58,119 nucleotides of DNA from an uncultured Clostridium sp. (GTDB lineage Bacteria > Bacillota > Clostridia > UBA1212 > UBA1255), in assembly GCA_900543695.1 (NCBI GenBank), contig UQSG01000017.1, positions 1-58,119 on the forward strand, written 5' to 3'. The notes beneath the pieces are model-generated. The model did not search any database, was not told the origin of the DNA, and was given only the letters and a program-made list of their open reading frames with translations. Positions 40,120 through 47,659 of this stretch are shown one piece after another. The stretch's first letter is position 1. Every line of letters starts with the position of its first letter. The translations under genes and the position numbers were made by a program.

Positions 40120-41078
40120 AAACGAGAACTAAAGTATGGCTTATTATAGCAGCTTCTCTTGTTTTGACTGGCTGTATACTTTTTGCAGGTGTAATGACAG
40201 CGCTGAAATGGGATTTTATGGAGCTGGCAACAGTTAAATATGAAACCAATATTTATGAGATCAGCGAAGCATTTGACGGCATTTCTATGAATACAGACAC
40301 CGCAGATATTATATTTGCGCTTTCCGATGATGGAAAATGTAAAGTGGAATGCCGTGAGGAAGAAAATGCAAAGCATTCTGTAACTGTAAAAGATGGCACG
40401 CTCGTCGTTGAATTGATTGATGATAGATCTGTATACGACTATATCGGATTAAACTTCGGTTCACCTAAGATAACAATTTATCTTCCCAGGGCGGAATATA
40501 CATCCCTTCTTATCCAGGATGATGTCGGCGATATCGAAATACCTAAGGAGTTCACGTTTAAGCATGTTGATATTTCTTTAAGTACAGGCGACGTTGATTT
40601 TTATGCATCTGCTTCTGAAATGATTAAAATAAAAACAGGTACGGGAGATATTTGTGTAGAGAATATTTCTGCTGGTTCACTTGAGCTTTCGGCTGGCACA
40701 GGCGAGGTGACGGCTTTGGGTGTGAGCTGCGAGGGTGATGTTACGGTCAGCGTGTCAATAGGAAAAGCATGCCTGACCGATATTGCATGCAAAAGCGTTA
40801 TATCAAGTGGAAATACGGGCGACATTTCTTTGGATAATGTTATTGCCGCAGAAAAGCTTTCTATCGAGAGAAGTACGGGTGATGTGAAGTTTAAAGGCTC
40901 GGATGCAGCCGAGCTTTTCGTCAAAACTGATACAGGTGATGTTACAGGCAGCTTGCTTACCGATAAGATATTTATTACTCAAACCAATACGGGGGATGTC
41001 GATGTGCCCGACACAGCAGCCGGCGGCAGATGTGAGATTCGCACCAATACAGGAGATATTGAAATAAAAATAAACTGA
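40116..41078 (+). CDS. DUF4097-family beta-strand repeat membrane protein
   Basis: 320 residues. After a membrane anchor (VWLIIAASLVLTGCILFAGVMTAL) the rest is a right-handed beta-helix-like repeat, with STGDVDF, TGTGDICV, NTGDISL, STGDVKF, DTGDVTG, NTGDVDV and NTGDIEIKI at regular spacing, diagnostic for DUF4097. Translation is coupled to the DUF1700 gene. Probably acts at the outer face of the membrane with its operon partner. Confidence 0.9.
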   Translation: MKTRTKVWLIIAASLVLTGCILFAGVMTALKWDFMELATVKYETNIYEISEAFDGISMNTDTADIIFALSDDGKCKVECREEENAKHSVTVKDGTLVVELIDDRSVYDYIGLNFGSPKITIYLPRAEYTSLLIQDDVGDIEIPKEFTFKHVDISLSTGDVDFYASASEMIKIKTGTGDICVENISAGSLELSAGTGEVTALGVSCEGDVTVSVSIGKACLTDIACKSVISSGNTGDISLDNVIAAEKLSIERSTGDVKFKGSDAAELFVKTDTGDVTGSLLTDKIFITQTNTGDVDVPDTAAGGRCEIRTNTGDIEIKIN

Positions 41079-41372
41079 AAATCAAATGAAACACCTGGCA
41101 TGCTTTTACAATCGCGCCAGAAAAACGGACAGGGAATAAAAGTCCCAGACGTAGAAAAACACGGAATGATGCGAGCTGATGCCGTTTTGAAGCGGCGTCG
41201 GCTTTTCTTTTTAAAATCATGCGCTTTTCCCAGCCGATACATCTTCTGTTCCCTGCAGCACGCCACAGAAAAAATTACGCTTTTAACGGATAGACTCTGT
41301 CCCGGTTGGCTCCCTCGGCAACAACGATGTCCTCGTGGATCAGTTCGCAATCTCATTCTTGACGGAGAGCTT
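41079..41372. other. Intergenic stretch with a weak terminator and possible gene debris
   Basis: GCCG/CGGC with a TTTTGAAG loop around 41181-41200, then CTTTTCTTTTT, is a plausible terminator for the PadR operon. On the minus strand (about 41356 to 41275) an open stretch ends in the codons for VAEGANRDRVYPLKA and a stop, looking like the tail of a lost gene. No complete gene was found. Confidence 0.4.
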
Positions 41373-41849
41373 ATGTTTGAGCCTGATTTACCGTGTCCCT
41401 ATTCTATCATCCCGGCGAAAACAGATGAGGCAGTGTTTGTCACGAAGCTTTATTGGCAAAACATAGAAAGCTTGCACGGAAAACCAATATCACTGGACGA
41501 ATGGAAAGCCGTATTATCGTCGAATGACGAGGATGAGCAGAATTTTCTTGTTTGCCGCGGCTGTATGCCGGTTGCATGGCTGCGTATGAACGGGCTGCTT
41601 AATAAAGATATGGCTTGGATCAGTATGCTGGTGGTAAGCGACAAGCATCATCGTCAAGGTATCGGCGGTTATACGGGCGAATTTTCCGAGAAATTTGTGA
41701 AAGAAAAGGGCTTTCGTAAATTAGGTGTCCACATTGCCGAAGATAAAATTCCGGCCCAAAACCTATATAAAAATGTGGGTATGCTGTTACGGAATACGGT
41801 GAATGCACAACCGGGGACGGAGTTAGGCGTATGGGATATACTTTTGTGA
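41373..41849 (+). CDS. GNAT-family N-acetyltransferase
   Basis: 158 residues from ATG 41373 (GGAG five bases upstream); a longer in-frame extension to 41100 looks non-coding. The acetyl-CoA site region is MLVVSDKHHRQGIGGYTGEFSEKFVKEKGFRKLGVHIAEDKIPAQNLYKNVGM, with QGIGG as the pyrophosphate loop and the NLYKNVGM motif near the end. Acceptor unknown. It follows the PadR operon and shares its AT-richer composition. Confidence 0.82.
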   Translation: MFEPDLPCPYSIIPAKTDEAVFVTKLYWQNIESLHGKPISLDEWKAVLSSNDEDEQNFLVCRGCMPVAWLRMNGLLNKDMAWISMLVVSDKHHRQGIGGYTGEFSEKFVKEKGFRKLGVHIAEDKIPAQNLYKNVGMLLRNTVNAQPGTELGVWDILL

Positions 41850-42050
41850 AAGAGATGAAAAACGATTGAATCGATATAAACGGTGTTGGATGCACTCTGA
41901 AATATCCGCAATATCCGTTTGGATTTTGACTTGAAAACACACCCGGCAGGTCTTTTGGAAGGCAGGGGCAGAAGGACTTGACTCCTCGGCACGCGGTTTT
42001 GTGGAAACCGCAGCGCTTTCCCGCCGCTTTTCGGATAAGCTGCGGTGTGA

Positions 42051-42056
42051 TATAAT
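42051..42056 (+). promoter_or_regulatory. Extended -10 box before the DUF6125 gene
   Basis: TATAAT preceded by TGTGA; the -35 region is weak. Confidence 0.45.
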
Positions 42057-42097
42057 CCAAACGTCTTATCCATCATATAAACGAGGTGTGCCCCAAT

Positions 42098-42616
42098 ATG
42101 ATAAACGAGGAAAACCTGGCGTCTCTTTCAAAAGAGCAGCTGATTGAATTGATTGAGATTTACGCCAAAAACTGGCTGGCGCTTGACGGCGTATGGTTCC
42201 AGTCCGTGGAACGGAGGGAAGGGATGGAGGAAGCCATCTATCACGATCTGGAGGCGTGGAAACGGTTTACCGTAATCGAAGCGAAGCGGATCAAGGCATT
42301 TCTGCAGCTCCCGGAGCAGGCCGGCACGGACGGCCTTGCAAGAGCCCTGCAGTACCGTTTTTACGCGAATCTGAACAGAAGCAAAATTGTGAAGGACGAG
42401 AAAACGCTTGTATACCGTGTCGTTGAATGCCGCGTTCAGACCGCCAGGAGCCGAAAGGGAATGTGCTGGCATCCGTGCAAAACGGTAGGAATCGAGGAAT
42501 ATTCCGGCTTTGCGCGTGTGATTGACAGCCGATTCCGTTGCGAATGTCTCAGCTGCTATCCGGATGTTACAGACAAGAGCGTTTGCTGCGCATGGAAATT
42601 TGTTTTGGAAACGTGA
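42098..42616 (+). CDS. DUF6125-family cytosolic protein
   Basis: 172 residues. The sequence LSKEQLIELIEIYAKNWLALDGVWFQSVE, a central YRVVECRVQTARSRKGM, and the C-terminal CECLSCYPDVTDKSVCCAWKF with several conserved Cys match a small soluble family common in anaerobes (DUF6125, from memory). The cysteines (HPC, CEC, C, CC) may bind a metal or Fe-S cluster. Function unknown. ATG at 42098 with ACGAGGTG upstream; a GTG at 42086 is the alternative. It stands just before the glycyl-radical genes, which have their own promoter. Confidence 0.75.
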   Translation: MINEENLASLSKEQLIELIEIYAKNWLALDGVWFQSVERREGMEEAIYHDLEAWKRFTVIEAKRIKAFLQLPEQAGTDGLARALQYRFYANLNRSKIVKDEKTLVYRVVECRVQTARSRKGMCWHPCKTVGIEEYSGFARVIDSRFRCECLSCYPDVTDKSVCCAWKFVLET

Positions 42617-42635
42617 ATTTTTTTGGTAAAAAAGA

Positions 42636-42664
42636 TTGCCGCGGCGCTTCAGGAATGTTATGAT
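42636..42664 (+). promoter_or_regulatory. Promoter of the glycyl-radical enzyme operon
   Basis: TTGCCG (42636-42641), 17 bases, TATGAT (42659-42664). Confidence 0.6.
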
Positions 42665-42682
42665 ACCCACGGGTGATCCGAT

Positions 42683-44821
42683 ATGGAATTTTATACAGTG
42701 AGCTGCGAGAAACGGCCGATCCGGCTTTCGCCAGAAACCAGACGGTTCGCGGAAGAATCGCTGAACGGGAAATATGGCGATGAAGCAATGCGAAACGTTG
42801 CAGTCTCCATGGACGGAACAGAAGGCTTCGAAACGATGTCGGAGCTTGAGAAATATGACGCTATGATCCGTAAAATTGCGGAGGAAGCGCCTCTGCGCTA
42901 TTGCCCCGGAGAAAAAATCAGCGGAGCGGCGACATTGGGAGGCAGCATTTCCCATTGCGTACCGGCTTTCTATCGGAATACATTCGTGCTGCCCTCCGTG
43001 AGTCATCTAACCCTTGATTTCAAAACTGCCGTAGAATGCGGCATGGCGGTGAAGGAGCGCGAGATCGAGGACAGAATGCGCGGCGGAGAACTCAGCGCTT
43101 ATCAGGAGGCGACGCTTCGAAGCATGTCGCGCGCGATGGAAGCGCTTCGAATCTGGCACGGGCGTTATCTTGCGTATCTGAGAGGAAGGGACTCTGAGAT
43201 TTACCGCTGCCTGCGTCAGGTACCGTTTGGAAAGGCCAGGAATTTCCGAGAAGCGGTGCAGAGCGTCTGGTTCCTGTTTGCTTTTGAACGGCTGTGCGGC
43301 AACTGGCCAGGAATCGGCCGCCTGGATGAAATTCTTGGAAAATATCTGCGGCATGATCTTGAAACCGGCGCCCTGACCGTGGAGGAAGCGCGGGAGATTC
43401 TCGCGCACTTTTTCATCAAGGGCTGCGAGTGGATCCGAAGCGATGCCGTTCCCGGCTCCGGAGATGCACAGCATTATCAGAACATCGTGCTGGGCGGACG
43501 GAACGCCCGAGAGGAAGAAATCACGAATGAGGCGACGTATCTGATCCTGGACGTTATAGAAGAGCTCCCGATCGGAGATTTCCCCATTACGGTACGCCTG
43601 AACCGGAAAACGCCGGAGAAGCTGAAACAAAAGCTTGCTGCGGTGATCCGCCATGGGGGAGGCATCGTTGCCGTATACAACGAGGACATAGTGCTGAAAG
43701 CCTTTGAACGCCTCGGATACGAGCGTGAGGAGGCGCTCGGATTTGCCAACGACGGCTGCTGGGAGGTACAGATTCCGGGCAAAACCTATTTTGAATACAT
43801 GCCGTTTGACGGTCTGCGGATTCTGCTCCATGATACGCTGCGCCTGAACGAGGAAACGCCCGCCGCTTTTTCTTCGTATGAAGCGCTGTACGCTGAATAT
43901 CTGAACCGGCTGCGAATCTTTCTGTCAGGGCTTGCACAGGCCGGGATCGGCGGACGCGGAACCTTTGACGAAACCGGGAAATGGATATGGAAGCGGAAAA
44001 TTCCCTGCTCGGTCATCTCTTTGCTGGAGGAAGGCTGCATTGAAAACGCAAGGAGCTATCTGGAGTCCGGAACCCGGTATTCCGTGCTTTCCCCGCATAT
44101 GGGCGGGGCCGCAGATACTGCCAACAGCTTATACGCAATCAAAAAGCTTGTATTTGAGGACGGCAGAATTTCGCTTCCCGCACTCCTGCAAGCGGTAAAA
44201 ACGGACTGGAAGGATGCCGAGCCGCTGCGCGCATATATCAGAAATAAATTGACCTATTACGGGAATGACGGCGAAGGCGGAGCGGACGAGGTGATGGCGC
44301 AGCTGCTGAACGATTTTGCTCGGATTACTGAAGCTTTCAACGGGAAAACGCCTGTGATTTTTACGGCGGGCGTCAGCACGTTCGGGCGGCAGATCGAATG
44401 GCGCGGAGTACGCGGCGCTGCCCCGTTCGGAACTCACGCAGGGGAAATCCTGGCGTCAAATGCTTCTCCGACGCCCGGCACAGATCTTTGCGGCGCGACA
44501 GCAGCGATCCGTTCTTACTGTAAGGCAGATCTGTCTTTGCAGGGGACCGGCGCTGCGCTGGATCTGCGCCTGTTTCCCGGCGCGCTGGACGGCTCTAACG
44601 GTATTGCGGCGCTTGTTTCGCTTCTGGATGGTTTCTGCGCACTGGGTGGTTTTTTTCTCCAGATTGATATTACGGATGCCGCCATGCTGCGCGCGGCGCA
44701 GGAAAACCCGGAGGCCTATAAATCGCTTTCCGTACGCGTATCCGGCTGGAATGCACGTTTCGTTACGCTGGATCGGGAGTGGCAGCAGATGATTATAGAA
44801 AGAACGGAGCATATGCTGTGA
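42683..44821 (+). CDS. Glycyl-radical enzyme (PFL-like, unknown substrate)
   Basis: 712 residues, an oxygen-sensitive radical enzyme. The radical site is G688 in RVSGWNARFVTL, 25 residues from the end, as in the family. The thiyl cysteine is C359 in NDGCWEVQ; the following Trp-Glu (E361) mirrors the GCxE of eliminases such as glycerol/diol dehydratase and choline lyase, not the CC pair of pyruvate formate-lyase. It has its own promoter and overlaps the activase gene. No microcompartment or dehydrogenase genes are nearby, so the substrate cannot be inferred. It is somewhat shorter than the usual ~780-850. Confidence 0.88.
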   Translation: MEFYTVSCEKRPIRLSPETRRFAEESLNGKYGDEAMRNVAVSMDGTEGFETMSELEKYDAMIRKIAEEAPLRYCPGEKISGAATLGGSISHCVPAFYRNTFVLPSVSHLTLDFKTAVECGMAVKEREIEDRMRGGELSAYQEATLRSMSRAMEALRIWHGRYLAYLRGRDSEIYRCLRQVPFGKARNFREAVQSVWFLFAFERLCGNWPGIGRLDEILGKYLRHDLETGALTVEEAREILAHFFIKGCEWIRSDAVPGSGDAQHYQNIVLGGRNAREEEITNEATYLILDVIEELPIGDFPITVRLNRKTPEKLKQKLAAVIRHGGGIVAVYNEDIVLKAFERLGYEREEALGFANDGCWEVQIPGKTYFEYMPFDGLRILLHDTLRLNEETPAAFSSYEALYAEYLNRLRIFLSGLAQAGIGGRGTFDETGKWIWKRKIPCSVISLLEEGCIENARSYLESGTRYSVLSPHMGGAADTANSLYAIKKLVFEDGRISLPALLQAVKTDWKDAEPLRAYIRNKLTYYGNDGEGGADEVMAQLLNDFARITEAFNGKTPVIFTAGVSTFGRQIEWRGVRGAAPFGTHAGEILASNASPTPGTDLCGATAAIRSYCKADLSLQGTGAALDLRLFPGALDGSNGIAALVSLLDGFCALGGFFLQIDITDAAMLRAAQENPEAYKSLSVRVSGWNARFVTLDREWQQMIIERTEHML

Positions 44822-45717
44822 ATCAGCGGTATATTGCGGTGACAGAGCTTCAGCGCTTTTCCACGCACGACGGCCCCGGAATCCGGACTGTAGTGTTCCT
44901 GGCAGGCTGCCCGCTGCGGTGCGCCTGGTGCCATAATCCTGAGGCGCAGACGCCGGAAAATCGTATTTTTTATGTGGGATCCCGCTGTATCGGCTGCGGA
45001 GCGTGCGTTTCCGTTTGTCCGCGCGGCGTACATGCGCTGGATACTGGGAACCACGCCATTTTCAGAAAAAATTGCTCCGGCTGCGGCCTCTGCGCGGAGA
45101 CCTGTCCCACAGGGGCGCTGGAAAACACAGTAAAACAGCTGACCTGCGAGGAAATTATGAGAATCGTGCTTCGGGACGAGGCGTTTTATCGGGGAAACGG
45201 AGGACTTACGCTTTCCGGCGGCGAACCGCTGGCGCAGCGGGAATCGGCCGTATGTCTTTTAAAAGAGGCGAAAGAGCGCGGAATCGGAACCGCTGTGGAG
45301 ACGTGCGGCTATGCGGAAGAACGCGCTGTACTCGAAACGGCGGAATATACCGATTTGTTTTTGTGGGATGTCAAAGATACTGATCCCAGCCGTCACCGTG
45401 ATTATACGGGAGCTTCCAACGAGACGATTTTACGCAATCTGCTGGCCGCGGATCGCGCGGGAGCCGCAACGATCCTTCGCTGCATATTGGTCGAGGGCGT
45501 CAATACGGATCCCTCGCATTACGACCGAATTGCGGAACTATTTAAAGAACTGCGCCATTGCCGCGGCGTGCAGCTTCTGCCGTATCATACCTACGGAAGC
45601 TCCAAGTCGCTTCAACTGGGCCTTGCCGATCCTGCGCATCCGGAATGGATCCCGAAGGCGGAGAAGCTCCGGGAGGCGCAGGATCGACTGAAAAAAAAGA
45701 ACGCTATTTTAATATAA
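44818..45717 (+). CDS. Glycyl-radical enzyme activating enzyme (radical SAM)
   Basis: 299 residues. It installs the glycyl radical on the preceding enzyme. Radical-SAM cysteines in CPLRCAWCHNPE (CxxxCxxC), then a ferredoxin-like insert with two four-Cys clusters (CIGCGACVSVCP and CSGCGLCAETCP), TLSGGEPL, and FLWDVKDTDPSRHRDYTG. The insert is typical of eliminase activases and absent from PflA. GTG at 44818 overlaps the enzyme's stop by 4 bases, with CGGAGC upstream. Confidence 0.93.
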   Translation: MNQRYIAVTELQRFSTHDGPGIRTVVFLAGCPLRCAWCHNPEAQTPENRIFYVGSRCIGCGACVSVCPRGVHALDTGNHAIFRKNCSGCGLCAETCPTGALENTVKQLTCEEIMRIVLRDEAFYRGNGGLTLSGGEPLAQRESAVCLLKEAKERGIGTAVETCGYAEERAVLETAEYTDLFLWDVKDTDPSRHRDYTGASNETILRNLLAADRAGAATILRCILVEGVNTDPSHYDRIAELFKELRHCRGVQLLPYHTYGSSKSLQLGLADPAHPEWIPKAEKLREAQDRLKKKNAILI

Positions 45718-45753
45718 TTTAACATATATTTTCTTGAAAATTAAATTTTGGTT

Positions 45754-45782
45754 TTTAAAATGAAAATGAATAATATTATAAT
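45754..45782 (+). promoter_or_regulatory. Likely promoter of the first duplicated lipoprotein gene
   Basis: TTTAAA (45754-45759), 17 bases, TATAAT (45777-45782) in an AT-rich leader. Confidence 0.45.
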
Positions 45783-45798
45783 CTTGGGAGGAAAATAT

Positions 45799-46548
45799 AT
45801 GAAAAAAATGAAAAGACTCATTTTGGCAGTCTGTGCAGCACTTGCAGCTTGCTGCATATTTCATTTTACCGGGTGCGCCGGCGGGGAGAACGGCAGTGAA
45901 GAGGAAACGCCTATGCCATCCGCAACGGCGGCTGTAACTGCGACGCCTGCGTCGGAGCCGAAAAGCCCGGAGCCTACAGCTACTCCTGAGGCGGGGCCGG
46001 AAAATCTGCTCGAATATGCAATTGAAGACGACAGTCTGCTGCTGGGAGGAGATTCCTGGGTTGCGATCGAGGAATCCTGGGCGGGACCGCTTCAGGAGAA
46101 GCGCGACGGCTGCGAATCGCCAGCCATGCAGGAATTTACGGAAACGACATGCTCCGACGGAGAGGAAGGAATCTGTTATCACTTTTACTCCGAAGCCACG
46201 ACCGGATATCATCTTGTTACGAATACATACGGGATCTCCGATCTGGTCGAGGCGAATAAAACGTATAAGCTTACGGTGTCCCTGAAATTTACGGTGCCCA
46301 AGCCTGGAGAAGGCCGGGACAAGATCGCGGTTGGCTGCAATCTGAGTAAAGCGTCCAAGGTCGAGGTGGGCTCCAGTGAAAATTGGCAGACAATCTCGAC
46401 GACCTTTACGGTGGGAGACGAATTTGAGACCGTCTATATTTATGTCGGTCCGTACACCATGGATCATGAAACGATTGTTCTGGGAGATATTCAGGCGGGC
46501 TTTGATCTCCTGATTGACAGTATTTCTCTGGTCGAGGTTTCAGCGTAA
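45799..46548 (+). CDS. Surface lipoprotein with CBM4/9-like domain, copy 1
   Basis: 249 residues. Lipoprotein signal peptide with FTGC lipobox (Cys ~24), a Thr/Pro/Ala-rich linker (~30-70), then one beta-sandwich domain starting ENLLEYAIEDDSLLLGGDSW and ending DLLIDSISLVEVSA. The order of strands, including TYKLTVSLKF, NWQTISTTFTV and the final IDSISLVE, fits CBM4/9-type carbohydrate-binding domains. A GGGAGG ribosome site precedes the ATG. Paralogue of the next gene. Function probably glycan binding at the cell surface (inference). Confidence 0.75.
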   Translation: MKKMKRLILAVCAALAACCIFHFTGCAGGENGSEEETPMPSATAAVTATPASEPKSPEPTATPEAGPENLLEYAIEDDSLLLGGDSWVAIEESWAGPLQEKRDGCESPAMQEFTETTCSDGEEGICYHFYSEATTGYHLVTNTYGISDLVEANKTYKLTVSLKFTVPKPGEGRDKIAVGCNLSKASKVEVGSSENWQTISTTFTVGDEFETVYIYVGPYTMDHETIVLGDIQAGFDLLIDSISLVEVSA

Positions 46549-46567
46549 CGGTTCCGGAAAAGACCGT

Positions 46568-46602
46568 CCCGCCGATTTGCTGTTCGGCGGGGTGTTTTTT
46601 TT
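46568..46602 (+). terminator. Terminator of lipoprotein copy 1
   Basis: CCCGCCGA (46568-46575) pairs with TCGGCGGG (46584-46591), followed by GTG and eight T. Confidence 0.88.
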
Positions 46603-46751
46603 CAGTATCCGGTATCTCTGCAAGCGCTTTAAAGCACGGAACCGGCATACGATTCTGCTTTAATATAAATTTACATATGTATGAGAAAAAATTAAATTTT
46701 GATTTCTAAAATTTATATGTATTAATTCATATTCGATTAGGAGGAAAATAT

Positions 46752-47525
46752 ATGGAAAAGATCAAACAGCTTATTCTAACAGCTTGCACCGCGCTTGCAG
46801 TTTGCTGCATTTCCCTTTTTGCCGGATGTACCAGTGACGGCGGGGAAGAAACGGAGCCTACTGCGTCTCCTACGGCGCCGGCAACGTCTGCTGCTGCTCC
46901 TACGGAGGCGCCTGCCGACGAGTCTTCGAGTCCGGAAGCAACGGCAGAAGCGACGCCAACTCCGGAAGCGGAAGAACAGAATTTGCTCGAATATGCAATT
47001 GAAGACGATGGCTTGCTGCTCGGCGGAGATTCATGGACGCCCATTGAAGAAGCCTGGGCGGGACCGCTTCAGGAAAAGCGCGACGGCTGCGAATCATCGG
47101 CCATGCAGGAATTTGTGGAAACGACGTGCTCCGATGGAGAAGAGGGGATCTGTTATCATTTCTATTCCGAGGCAACGACAGGATATCATATTGTCGGAAA
47201 CACCTATGGAATTTCCGATTTGATTGAAGCAAACAAAACGTATAAGCTGACGGTATCCCTGAAATACACAGTGCCAAATCCCGGTGCGGAGATGGACAAT
47301 ATGGCGGTCGGATGTAATCTTGACGAAGCATCCGTCGTAAAGGTGGGCTCCGATGAAAGCTGGCAGACGATTACAACGACCTTTACGGTGGGCGACGAGT
47401 TTGAGACTGCTTATATTTATATCAGTCCGATCGAGCATGAACATGAAAGTATTATTATCGGCGATATTCAGGCGGGCTTTGATCTTCTGATTGACAGTAT
47501 TTCTCTGGTCGAGGCCGCCGAGTAA
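46752..47525 (+). CDS. Surface lipoprotein with CBM4/9-like domain, copy 2
   Basis: 257 residues. Signal peptide with LFAGC lipobox, a longer Thr/Ala/Pro/Glu-rich linker (~30-72), then the same domain as copy 1 (NLLEYAIEDDGLLLGGDSW to DLLIDSISLVEAAE). Differences cluster in the linker and in one loop (SPIEHEHESIIIGD versus GPYTMDHETIVLGD). Own ribosome site (TTAGGAGG) and terminator, so the two copies can be expressed separately. Confidence 0.75.
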   Translation: MEKIKQLILTACTALAVCCISLFAGCTSDGGEETEPTASPTAPATSAAAPTEAPADESSSPEATAEATPTPEAEEQNLLEYAIEDDGLLLGGDSWTPIEEAWAGPLQEKRDGCESSAMQEFVETTCSDGEEGICYHFYSEATTGYHIVGNTYGISDLIEANKTYKLTVSLKYTVPNPGAEMDNMAVGCNLDEASVVKVGSDESWQTITTTFTVGDEFETAYIYISPIEHEHESIIIGDIQAGFDLLIDSISLVEAAE

Positions 47526-47542
47526 CGGCGAAGGACGAGTCC

Positions 47543-47575
47543 GCTCCGCCCAAGCGTTGGGCGGAGCGTTTTTTT
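47543..47575 (+). terminator. Terminator of lipoprotein copy 2
   Basis: Perfect arms GCTCCGCCCA (47543-47552) and TGGGCGGAGC (47558-47567), then seven T. Confidence 0.92.
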
Positions 47576-47592
47576 ATATTTCAAAATTTTTA

Positions 47593-47621
47593 TTGCGGGA
47601 GACCGCTGCGTTTAGTATACT
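47593..47621 (+). promoter_or_regulatory. Promoter of the CotH lipoprotein gene
   Basis: TTGCGG (47593-47598), 17 bases, TATACT (47616-47621). Confidence 0.65.
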
Positions 47622-47659
47622 GAGAGCATACCGATGGAAAAGAATCGCGGAGGGTTACT

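Larger units (their letters stand above)
45730..47520 (+). repeat. Tandem gene duplication
   Basis: The two lipoprotein genes and their AT-rich leaders (AAATTAAATTTTG near 45740 and 46691, GGAGGAAAATATATG before both starts) are similar along their length; the globular domains are nearly identical, while the linkers differ. Confidence 0.8.

Noticed and set aside
41275..41356. Minus-strand fragment ending in VAEGANRDRVYPLKA
   Set aside because: Only about 27 codons are open and no upstream part is found; noted as possible debris, not called as a gene.
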